From positions 1-6,064 of the forward strand of contig JAGWJK010000300.1 in the NCBI GenBank assembly GCA_028865845.1: 6,064 bases of DNA, read 5' to 3'. This DNA comes from Rhizobiaceae bacterium (lineage in GTDB: Bacteria > Pseudomonadota > Alphaproteobacteria > Rhizobiales > Rhizobiaceae). Both the position numbers and the translations under genes were made by a program. The notes under the pieces were generated by a model. It saw nothing but the letters and a program-made list of their open reading frames with translations, was not told where the DNA came from and ran no database searches. Each line of letters opens with the position of its first letter. Positions within the stretch are counted from its first letter, which is position 1. Positions 1 to 6,064 of this stretch are shown here, piece by piece.

Positions 1-457
1 GGCTGGTATTGACGTCCCAGGAGCGCAGCAGCGGCGCCAGCACCGGCAGCATCAGCCGCGATGCAAGGCCGGCATTCGACCGGTAGAAGTGGTAGTGATC
101 CCAGAGATAGCGCATCGGTGAATGGCAATAGCAGACATGTGTTGCCTGCGGCGGCGGGATGATGCCCTTCGCTGGGCCGGATTCGCTGGAAATGATCAGG
201 TCGTAGCCGCTGAGATCGAAGCTCTCCAGCGCGAACGGCATCAGGGGCAGCAGCGACTGATAGGCTTTGATGGCGCCGGGAATCCGCTGCAGGAAGGAGG
301 TCGTGACCTTATGTTTCCTGATTTTCTCCGATACGCGCTTCTCGTCATAGACGAGCGTGAAGATATCGGCCTCCGGATACATGTCGCAGAGTGCCTCGAT
401 CACCTTCTCGCCGCCCCGCATCGACACCAGCCAGTAATGTACGATCGCCACGCGCAT
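1..457 (-). CDS. GT4 family glycosyltransferase, N-terminal part (runs off left edge)
   Basis: This is a probable GT-B fold sugar transferase of the GT4 family, acting in the cytoplasm on a nucleotide-sugar donor during polysaccharide assembly. I translated the reverse strand from ATG at 457-455 and read 152 open codons to the window edge. The start MRVAIVHYWLV is followed by RGGEKVIEAL (residues 14-23), the donor-side glycine loop common in GT4 N-terminal domains. The run CYCHSPMRYLWD (109-120) is a hallmark of the WbaZ-like mannosyltransferase branch, and LRSWD lies near the cut end. A good ribosome binding site (GGGAGAG) sits about 5 bases before the ATG, which supports this start. The donor-binding C-terminal half is outside the window, so the sugar specificity cannot be told. 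It is transcribed divergently from the export genes, which suggests a shared cluster and a bidirectional control region. Confidence 0.9.
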   Translation of the reverse strand, partial: MRVAIVHYWLVSMRGGEKVIEALCDMYPEADIFTLVYDEKRVSEKIRKHKVTTSFLQRIPGAIKAYQSLLPLMPFALESFDLSGYDLIISSESGPAKGIIPPPQATHVCYCHSPMRYLWDHYHFYRSNAGLASRLMLPVLAPLLRSWDVNTS

Positions 458-717
458 CAAATCTCTCCCGCTATTGGTGCCGGCATCATTGTGCAGGCGG
501 AGAGCGAAGCGACAGAACCCACATCGGTCCTCAACCGCATCCAAATGGCTAGGGATAATGACCGAAAGGTATAGGCGCCGAAAAAGGGTTTAAACTCAAT
601 GGTATATTGGTTGTTACCCGATCAAGGCCGCCGGCCCCCTACTTCCACAGAAGGGATGAAGCGTAACGCTACGGCAGGGGATTTACTCGAAATGCGTTCA
701 GCGGATGATCTCGAGTC
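458..717. promoter_or_regulatory. Divergent intergenic region, presumed to hold promoters for both directions
   Basis: These 260 bases lie between the starts of two divergent polysaccharide genes, so at least one promoter in each direction is expected here; that is inference from layout. The stretch 540-620 is visibly richer in A and T than the flanking genes. On the minus strand TTGAGT (599-594) and CTATAC (574-569) resemble -35 and -10 boxes, but their 19-base spacing is long. On the plus strand GATAAT (554-559) resembles a -10 box without a good -35 partner. Two small dyads stand out: GGTA-N10-TACC at 601-618 and AGCGT-A-ACGCT at 660-670. Either could be an operator, but both are short enough to occur by chance. 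Short open frames here look like chance frames with no recognisable protein character. Confidence 0.4.
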
Positions 718-2148
718 ATGGCGCTGCGGCAGATTTCTACCGACGCGACCGACCCGAAAACGAGATCGCGCTCCATGGCAATCATGTCTTCCTTCTGCCC
801 ACCGTCCCGCTTGCGGATCGCGTCGCGCCTGACGCCGCCGCGCACCGTCCTTGGCCTTTTCCTCGCCCTTGCCCTATCCGGCACTGCCTTCATCGACAGA
901 GCTGCCGCGGGGGATGAGGTCTATCACATCAAACCGCAAACGCGGATGAAGGTGGCTATCGTCGAATGGGTCGCTTCCACGGGCGAATACAAGGAGTGGA
1001 CGGCGCTGAACGGCGAATACGTCGTCTCCCAGTCCGGCACCATCTCCATTCCGATGATCGGCGAGATGCCGGTGATCGACAAGACGACCACCGACGTCTC
1101 ACGCGACATAGGCGAGCGGCTGAAAACGATAACGGGCCTTGCGACGGCTCCCGTCGCTTCCGTCGAAGTCGTCAAATATCCGATGATCTACGTAACCGGC
1201 TCAGTCGAAAAATCGGGCGAGCTGGAATTCCGGCCGGGCGTGACGGTCAAGCAGGCCATGGCGATGGCCGGCGGCCGGGAGCGGCGTACCAGCCAGACCG
1301 GCGAAAGCTCCGATGCGACGCAGATCAGTTATGCCGGCGAGATCAACCGTATGGAGCTGCAGCTGAAGCAGCTTGCCGCCCGCCGCGCTCGCCTGATGGC
1401 GGAACTCAACGACCAGACGACGATCGATTTTCCACCGGAGATCACGGCGGCACCCGATGGTTCGGTCATAAAGCAGATCATGAAGCGCGAAACGGATGTG
1501 TTCAAGGCACGGGCAGACGCGCTCGCCCAGCAGCTCCAGGCTGCCGCAGAACTGGAAACGCTGTTGCGCAATGAGATCGATATTCTCGACCAGAAAATGA
1601 CCTCGCAGGACGAGCAGGTTAAGATCGCCCAGGACGAATGGGACGATATTTCCAAGCTGGTCGACACCAAGATCCTGACGACCTCTCGCAAGACATCGCT
1701 GGAGCGCGTCGTCGCCGACATGCAGAGCGGCAAGCTCGATCTCGTCGTCGCCTCGATGCAGGCGAAGCAGAAACTCAGCGAGACCGAGCGCGATGCCCAG
1801 AACCTCAAGAGCCAGCGCAAGACCGAGGCTGGCCAGCAATTGCAGGCAACCGAGACCGAGCTCGAAGATACCAAGCTCAAGCGCAACACGACGCTGCAAT
1901 TGCTGCAGATCGCCGGCGCCTCTCTGTCGCGTGCGCAGAGCCTGAAGGCCCTCGATCTTCAGCCCCTCGAATATTGGATCACCCGTGGCGGCGATGCCGG
2001 CACGACGACGGAAGTGCAGGAGACCACCGAGCTGCAGCCCGGCGATGTCCTCGACGTTCGCTACAACGTCTCCAACAATCTGGACGGTGCGGTGGCCTCA
2101 TCGGCCGATCCAACGCAGTCGCCAGTCGATTCTACGCAGTCGCAGTGA
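718..2148 (+). CDS. ExoF-type polysaccharide export protein (Poly_export/SLBB/coiled coil)
   Basis: This is a periplasmic or outer-membrane-associated export component of the OPX group, expected to work with the co-polymerase encoded next. The 476-residue product has a signal peptide: arginine-rich n-region, hydrophobic VLGLFLALALSG (44-55) and an AAA-G cleavage-like site near residue 64. No lipobox cysteine follows, unlike Wza-type lipoproteins. The Poly_export domain spans about 66-155 and SLBB about 156-190 (YPMIYVTG, then the GVTVKQAMAMAGG loop ending at 186). A charged, leucine- and glutamine-rich coiled coil of about 200 residues follows (about 208-405), then a beta-hairpin-like segment (LEYWITRGG, 417-425). 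This order and length match rhizobial ExoF proteins. The start is uncertain: ATG 718, ATG 775 and ATG 784 are in frame, and none has a strong ribosome binding site. ATG 775 or 784 would give a more normal signal peptide length. The next gene starts 32 bases downstream. Confidence 0.88.
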   Translation: MALRQISTDATDPKTRSRSMAIMSSFCPPSRLRIASRLTPPRTVLGLFLALALSGTAFIDRAAAGDEVYHIKPQTRMKVAIVEWVASTGEYKEWTALNGEYVVSQSGTISIPMIGEMPVIDKTTTDVSRDIGERLKTITGLATAPVASVEVVKYPMIYVTGSVEKSGELEFRPGVTVKQAMAMAGGRERRTSQTGESSDATQISYAGEINRMELQLKQLAARRARLMAELNDQTTIDFPPEITAAPDGSVIKQIMKRETDVFKARADALAQQLQAAAELETLLRNEIDILDQKMTSQDEQVKIAQDEWDDISKLVDTKILTTSRKTSLERVVADMQSGKLDLVVASMQAKQKLSETERDAQNLKSQRKTEAGQQLQATETELEDTKLKRNTTLQLLQIAGASLSRAQSLKALDLQPLEYWITRGGDAGTTTEVQETTELQPGDVLDVRYNVSNNLDGAVASSADPTQSPVDSTQSQ

Positions 2149-2180
2149 ATACTTTCCAGGGAAGGTCGGGCGGAAATATC

Positions 2181-5100
2181 ATGGTAGTTCACGAGATCGG
2201 TAAAAGCGTTCCAGGCAGTCAATCAGAAGCAAAGCGCGGGGGTGGAAGCGAGTTTATTTCCTTTCGCGATATCTGGCGTTTTTTACAGCGCCATCTGCTG
2301 ATCTTCGTCGCATCCACCGCCGTCGGCCTCGGCATCGGTGCATTCTATGTGACGACGACGAAGCCGATCTATTCGGCCACCACCCGCCTCGTCATGGATC
2401 CGGAACAGGGACGTATCGCATCCCAGGACGAGTTCACCGGCACCGTCATCATTGAGGCGGCCGAAATTGCAAGCCAGGTCGAAATCGTCAAATCGGAAGC
2501 GATCGCTCGCGCTGTCATCGAGAAGCTCAACCTCAGCGAAGACCCGGAGATCGTCAGCGGCGCATCGTGGCAATCCGCCCTGCGCGACAAGATCCAGGGG
2601 CTTCTTGGCTATTTCAAGCGCGGCTCCGCCGCTCCCGCAGCAGATGAGGCCAAGGCCGCTCCGACCGAGGACGACCTGATGCGGCGCACCATGGCGTCGT
2701 TCCTCTCCAGGGTCTCGGTCAACCGCGTCGGCCAGTCCTACATTCTGGAAATCGGCTACAGCTCGACCGATCCGCGCAAGGCGGCGCTCGCCGCCAACGC
2801 GATCGCCAACGCCTATATCCGCAGCGGCCTGACCGAGCGCGCCTCGGCAGCGCAGAGCGGCGCGAAGTGGCTGGAGACGCGCCTGATCGAAGTCGGCCGG
2901 CAAGCCCGCGAAGCGGCGATGAGCGTCGAGGAGTTCCGCGCCAAGAACGGCATCATGGAAATCAGCACGTCCTCTTCGCTCGACCAGCAGCAGCTGTCGG
3001 AAATCAGCAGCCAGGCGCTCGCCGCACGTGCACAGACCGCCGCCGAATCCGCCAAGCTCGAGACCCTCAACCGGTTGATGGCCGGAGAGAAGATCGAAGG
3101 CGATGTCGACGAAACACTGAACAATCCCCGCGTTCAGAAATTGCAGGAGGACTTGAGCACGGCGACGGCGAAGCTCAACAGCCTCACCAGCCGTTACGAC
3201 GCCGGAAACCCGGCGATCGTCGCCGCTCAGGATGACATTGCACGGCTGAAGAGCGACATGCAGAAGGAATTCTCCCGCATCCAGGCTCTCTACCGCTCCA
3301 ATGTCGAAGTTGCCCAGACCCGCGAGAAACTGCTCAATGACGAACTGGCTTCGCTGACTGAGACCGGGACGGACAAGAATCTGGCCCGCGTCGAACTTGC
3401 CGAAATGGAAAGCCGCGCAACCACCTATCGCCGCATGTATGAAAGCATCCTGCAGCAACTGATCGGTGCCTTGCAGAAGGAATCCTTCCCGCTCGGCAGC
3501 GCCCGCATCGTCACGGCGGCCTCGGTGCCGCTTGCCAAGACCTGGCCGAAAGCGTCCATCGTCGTCCCCTTCGCGGCCATGCTCGGCCTCGCTGCCGGGC
3601 TCGGTGTCGCCCTGCTGCGCGACGGCATGGACCGGCGCGTCAGCTCCAGCGAAAAGCTGCGGCGGGAGCTGGGCATCGCCTCGCTCGGGCAGGTTCCGAT
3701 CTATTCGGGCGCGTCATTCGTGCCGGGGCACATCGTGGCAGGTGGCGCGTCCTGGCGACGAACGATGTCCCCGCTTCGCTCCGTGCTTGATACGCCCTAT
3801 TCCCAATTCTCCGAGGCGTTGCGCAGGGTCAAGCATTCGGTCGACTCCGCCTTCCCGAACAATGCCCCGATGGTGATCGGCATCACTTCGGTCGGCACCG
3901 GCGAAGGCAAGACGACCATCGCGACCAACCTCGCCCAGCTCTATCAGAACGAAGGTGCATCCGTGGTTCTGGTCGATGCCGACTTCCTCAATGCCCGCCT
4001 CAGCGGTGTCGCGATGGAGTCGGGAGCAGATTTCGGCATGGAAGTGTTGCGGATGAACGAAGTGCCGCGGCGCTACTCGGTCGCCCATGAAAATGGCCTC
4101 TCTGTTGCAACCATCGACCACGATACCGAGACGGAACGGCTGTTCGCGCTCGGCTACAACGGCGGTGTTCCCGTCGTCACCGTCGACGAAACGGAAAAAT
4201 CCGTCGCGGCTTTCCAGCGCTATGGCCATCTGCCGGCGCTGAAAGCGGAGATCGATCTGCTGCGCCGGCGCTACAAGGTCGTCATCGTCGATATGTCCGC
4301 CTTCGAGGACTCCGCCGACACCCGCGTGATCTGCTCGTATCTGGAGGGCATCATCGTCGTCGTCGGTCACACCAACAAGATGACGGTCGAAAGACTGTCG
4401 GATGCGCTGGCAAGCTTCGGCACGACGCCGGTCAATATCCTCGGTATCATCGCCAATCGCAGCGCCGAAAAGCGCCGCGGCGTCAGCCGTCGTCGCTGGC
4501 TTCGCAAACAGCCGGTTCGCGAAACCCGCATCTCGGCCAAGCGGTTCGAGGGGCGTGTGCCCGGACGTCCACTCAAGCTGGTCGTTGGCATCGCCAGCGC
4601 CGGTCGCCGCGACATTCTCTCGTCGATACTGCCGCATATGGCGCGCCAGACACGCAAACCGGACGAAGTGGTCGTCTGTCTCGCATCGCCGGAGGATATC
4701 GATCCGAGCTGCCTGCGCGATCTCGATTTCCCAGTTCGCGTGCTGATTTCCGAGCGCGGGCTGTGCCGCCAGCGCAACCGAATTCTCGACAGCATCCCAG
4801 ATGCCGAAATCATCCTCGTCCTCGACGACGATTTCCTGATGACGCCGAATTATCTCGAGGAGACGGAACGGTTGTTCCAGCTCCATCCCGATATCGTGAT
4901 GTCGACCGGCAAGGTGCTTGCCGACGGCATCGGCGGCCCCGGAATCTCCGTCCGCGACGGATTGCGCATGGTCGAATCGAAAGGCCGGCGTCGTTCGGAA
5001 GCCGGTGCGCAGTTCCAGCCCATCTACAACGCCTACGGCTGCAACATGGCGATCCGCACGACTATCATCAAAGGCGACAACCTGCGCTTCGATGAGAACC

Positions 5101-5459
5101 TGCCGCTTTATGGCTGGCTCGAAGATGTCGATTTCAGCCGCCTCGTCGCTCGCTACGGTCAGGTGGTCAGCGCCAAACAGCTGGAGGGCGTGCATCTCGG
5201 CACGAAGGTCGGCCGTACACCCGGCGTTCGCCTCGGCTACTCGCAGGTCGCCAATCCGGTGTATCTGATGCGCAAGCGGACCATGAGCGTCCGGCACGCC
5301 TCCATTCAGATCGGCCGCAACCTGATCGCCAATTCCGTCAGGTTCTGGCGGCCCGAGCCCTGGGTCGACCGCAAGGGCCGCCTGAAAGGCAACGCAATGG
5401 CCTGCTTCGATCTTTTGAGAGGCAGGCTCGCTCCCCAAAACGTCGAAGTGCTGGAGTAG
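2181..5459 (+). CDS. Fused polysaccharide co-polymerase, BY-kinase-like ATPase and GT2 glycosyltransferase
   Basis: This 1092-residue inner-membrane protein carries three modules. Residues about 24-480 are a Wzz/ExoP-like co-polymerase controlling polymerisation and chain length: TM1 about 38-57, a periplasmic coiled-coil region, and TM2 about 459-479. Residues about 540-760 are a BY-kinase-type P-loop domain: Walker A GTGEGKT (572-578), Walker A' VVLVDAD (595-601), Walker B VVIVD ending at D704, and an EX2RX2K variant of the oligomerisation motif (E545, R548, K551). An arginine-rich linker (about 760-797) leads to a GT2 domain (about 798-1092) with RGLCRQRN (859-866), the metal-binding DDD (882-884) and the catalytic-base-type motif LEDVDFS (980-986). 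The tyrosine cluster usual at BY-kinase ends is absent. I chose ATG 2181 because the frame upstream of it overlaps the previous gene and shows no protein character. The domain calls are firm; activity and sugar specificity are unknown. Confidence 0.92.
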   Translation: MVVHEIGKSVPGSQSEAKRGGGSEFISFRDIWRFLQRHLLIFVASTAVGLGIGAFYVTTTKPIYSATTRLVMDPEQGRIASQDEFTGTVIIEAAEIASQVEIVKSEAIARAVIEKLNLSEDPEIVSGASWQSALRDKIQGLLGYFKRGSAAPAADEAKAAPTEDDLMRRTMASFLSRVSVNRVGQSYILEIGYSSTDPRKAALAANAIANAYIRSGLTERASAAQSGAKWLETRLIEVGRQAREAAMSVEEFRAKNGIMEISTSSSLDQQQLSEISSQALAARAQTAAESAKLETLNRLMAGEKIEGDVDETLNNPRVQKLQEDLSTATAKLNSLTSRYDAGNPAIVAAQDDIARLKSDMQKEFSRIQALYRSNVEVAQTREKLLNDELASLTETGTDKNLARVELAEMESRATTYRRMYESILQQLIGALQKESFPLGSARIVTAASVPLAKTWPKASIVVPFAAMLGLAAGLGVALLRDGMDRRVSSSEKLRRELGIASLGQVPIYSGASFVPGHIVAGGASWRRTMSPLRSVLDTPYSQFSEALRRVKHSVDSAFPNNAPMVIGITSVGTGEGKTTIATNLAQLYQNEGASVVLVDADFLNARLSGVAMESGADFGMEVLRMNEVPRRYSVAHENGLSVATIDHDTETERLFALGYNGGVPVVTVDETEKSVAAFQRYGHLPALKAEIDLLRRRYKVVIVDMSAFEDSADTRVICSYLEGIIVVVGHTNKMTVERLSDALASFGTTPVNILGIIANRSAEKRRGVSRRRWLRKQPVRETRISAKRFEGRVPGRPLKLVVGIASAGRRDILSSILPHMARQTRKPDEVVVCLASPEDIDPSCLRDLDFPVRVLISERGLCRQRNRILDSIPDAEIILVLDDDFLMTPNYLEETERLFQLHPDIVMSTGKVLADGIGGPGISVRDGLRMVESKGRRRSEAGAQFQPIYNAYGCNMAIRTTIIKGDNLRFDENLPLYGWLEDVDFSRLVARYGQVVSAKQLEGVHLGTKVGRTPGVRLGYSQVANPVYLMRKRTMSVRHASIQIGRNLIANSVRFWRPEPWVDRKGRLKGNAMACFDLLRGRLAPQNVEVLE
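4548..4559 (+). promoter_or_regulatory. Possible internal ribosome binding site and GTG start for a stand-alone GT2 product
   Basis: Inside the fused gene, GAGGGG (4548-4553) lies 3 bases before an in-frame GTG (4557-4559, codon 793), right at the start of the GT2 domain. Translation from here would give a 300-residue glycosyltransferase, a normal length for the family. The spacing is shorter than ideal, and no stop codon separates it from the kinase-like part, so the fusion is the simpler reading. The site may be chance or a remnant of a once separate gene. Confidence 0.2.
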
Positions 5460-5466
5460 CCTCGTG
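5453..5466 (+). promoter_or_regulatory. Ribosome binding site and GTG start overlapping the upstream gene end
   Basis: GGAG (5453-5456) is formed by the last codons of the fused gene, immediately before its TAG stop (5457-5459), and lies 7 bases before GTG 5464. The good spacing decides the GTG as the start of the downstream glycosyltransferase. A ribosome finishing the upstream gene covers this site, so translational coupling is likely. Confidence 0.7.
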
Positions 5467-6064
5467 ACCCTACCACATCCCGATCGGGTCGTTGTCATCA
5501 ACGACCGTTCCGTCAAGGTCGGGGGGGCGTCAAATCTGGCGATCCTGTCCGCCGAGCTGCTGATGGAGGCCGGTATTCCCGTAACCTATTTTGCCGGCGA
5601 TGCCGCCGGCAAGGATCCGCCGACGCCGGATACGATCAATCTCAGCAGTCGGCCGTTGATGGAACAGGGGCGCGTCAGCGCCCTTGCCAGTGGCCTCTAC
5701 AGCAAGAGCGCCTATGAGGCCCTGCAGGATCTCATTCGCCGCAACGACACGCCGTCGACGATCTATCATGTGCATGGCTGGTCGAAGATACTATCGCCAT
5801 CGATCTTCCGGGCTCTGTGGCGGGTGCGCGAGCGGGTGGTGCTGCACGCGCACGATTATTTCCTGTCATGTCCGAACGGCGGCTTCGCCAATTATCGCAA
5901 GCACGACGTCTGCAGCCTGAAGCCGATGTCGATGCAGTGCCTGACGACACAATGCGACAAGCGCGGCTATCACGAGAAGATCTGGCGATCGGCGCGGCAT
6001 GTGTTGCGCGAACATCTCTATCCGACCCGCCACACACCCGCGAATATCGTCATCGTCCACCAGT
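5464..6064 (+). CDS. GT4 family glycosyltransferase, N-terminal part (runs off right edge)
   Basis: This is a second probable GT-B fold glycosyltransferase, cytoplasmic and presumably adding a sugar to the growing repeat unit. From GTG 5464 the frame is open for 200 codons to the window edge. The N-terminus VVVINDRSVKVGGASNLAIL (9-28) is the first Rossmann strand plus the GG donor-side loop of GT4 enzymes. IYHVHGWSK (100-108) and VVLHAHDYFLSCPNGGF (125-141) are the interdomain strand motifs typical of this group. Four cysteines (136, 150, 159, 164) fall in a compact region ending in QCDKR, and could form a structural or metal site. The C-terminal donor domain with the EX7E motif lies beyond the window, so substrate cannot be inferred. 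It starts 4 bases after the fused gene's stop, which places it in the same operon. Confidence 0.88.
   Translation, partial: MTLPHPDRVVVINDRSVKVGGASNLAILSAELLMEAGIPVTYFAGDAAGKDPPTPDTINLSSRPLMEQGRVSALASGLYSKSAYEALQDLIRRNDTPSTIYHVHGWSKILSPSIFRALWRVRERVVLHAHDYFLSCPNGGFANYRKHDVCSLKPMSMQCLTTQCDKRGYHEKIWRSARHVLREHLYPTRHTPANIVIVHQ

Noticed and set aside
122..574. A 150-codon plus-strand open frame at the left end
   Set aside because: It is antisense to the GT4 gene, which has clear motifs (CYCHSPMRYLWD, RGGEKV) and a good ribosome binding site.
599..832. A small plus-strand open frame spanning the control region
   Set aside because: It has no ribosome binding site and low-complexity Arg/Pro content, and it runs out of frame into the ExoF-like gene.
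2113..2143. Direct repeat of ACGCAGTCGC (2113-2122 and 2134-2143) near the end of the ExoF-like gene
   Set aside because: It encodes a repeated TQS in a disordered C-terminal tail; two short copies are best explained as a local duplication with no sign of a mobile or regulatory role.
1638..2180. A 181-codon in-frame extension upstream of ATG 2181 in the fused gene
   Set aside because: It lies entirely out of frame over the coding part of the ExoF-like gene and the short gap after it, is Arg/Ala/Asp-rich and low in hydrophobic pattern, and the Wzz domain begins naturally soon after ATG 2181.
2283..3458. A 391-codon open frame on the minus strand
   Set aside because: It is antisense to the co-polymerase domain, with no family-like motifs; it is a shadow of the GC-rich coding strand.
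3714..5516. A 600-codon open frame on the minus strand
   Set aside because: It is antisense to the kinase and GT2 domains, whose motifs are clear on the plus strand. Long antisense open frames are common in GC-rich genomes, and this one shows no recognisable domain.

Overview
The base composition is moderately high in GC, codon use is alphaproteobacterial, and the export proteins resemble the ExoF/ExoP family. Together these point to a member of the Rhizobiaceae (Rhizobium, Sinorhizobium or Agrobacterium type); this is an inference from protein character, and the species cannot be named. The window is a piece of a cell-surface or extracellular polysaccharide biosynthesis and export locus. I see no RNA genes, mobile elements, CRISPR arrays or convincing terminators.

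Layout: (1) Bases 1-457, minus strand: the N-terminal 152 codons of a GT4 glycosyltransferase that runs off the left edge. (2) Bases 458-717: a divergent intergenic region that should hold promoters for both directions, with two short dyads but no convincing sigma-70 boxes. (3) Bases 718-2148, plus strand: an ExoF-type outer-membrane/periplasmic polysaccharide export protein (Poly_export, SLBB, long coiled coil). (4) Bases 2181-5459, plus strand: a 1092-residue protein that joins three usually separable modules, namely a Wzz/ExoP-type polysaccharide co-polymerase with two membrane segments, a BY-kinase (CpsD)-type P-loop ATPase domain, and a complete-looking GT2 glycosyltransferase. (5) Bases 5464-6064, plus strand: the first 200 codons of a second GT4 glycosyltransferase, starting at a GTG only 4 bases after the previous stop and running off the right edge.

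The three plus-strand genes are tightly spaced and probably one operon. The expected division of work is that the glycosyltransferases build a lipid-linked repeat unit at the cytoplasmic face, the co-polymerase controls polymerisation and chain length, and the ExoF-like protein couples it to export. The most notable point is the co-polymerase/BY-kinase/GT2 fusion. Its kinase-like part keeps the P-loop and acidic residues but has no C-terminal tyrosine cluster, and an arginine-rich linker leading into the glycosyltransferase takes that place.
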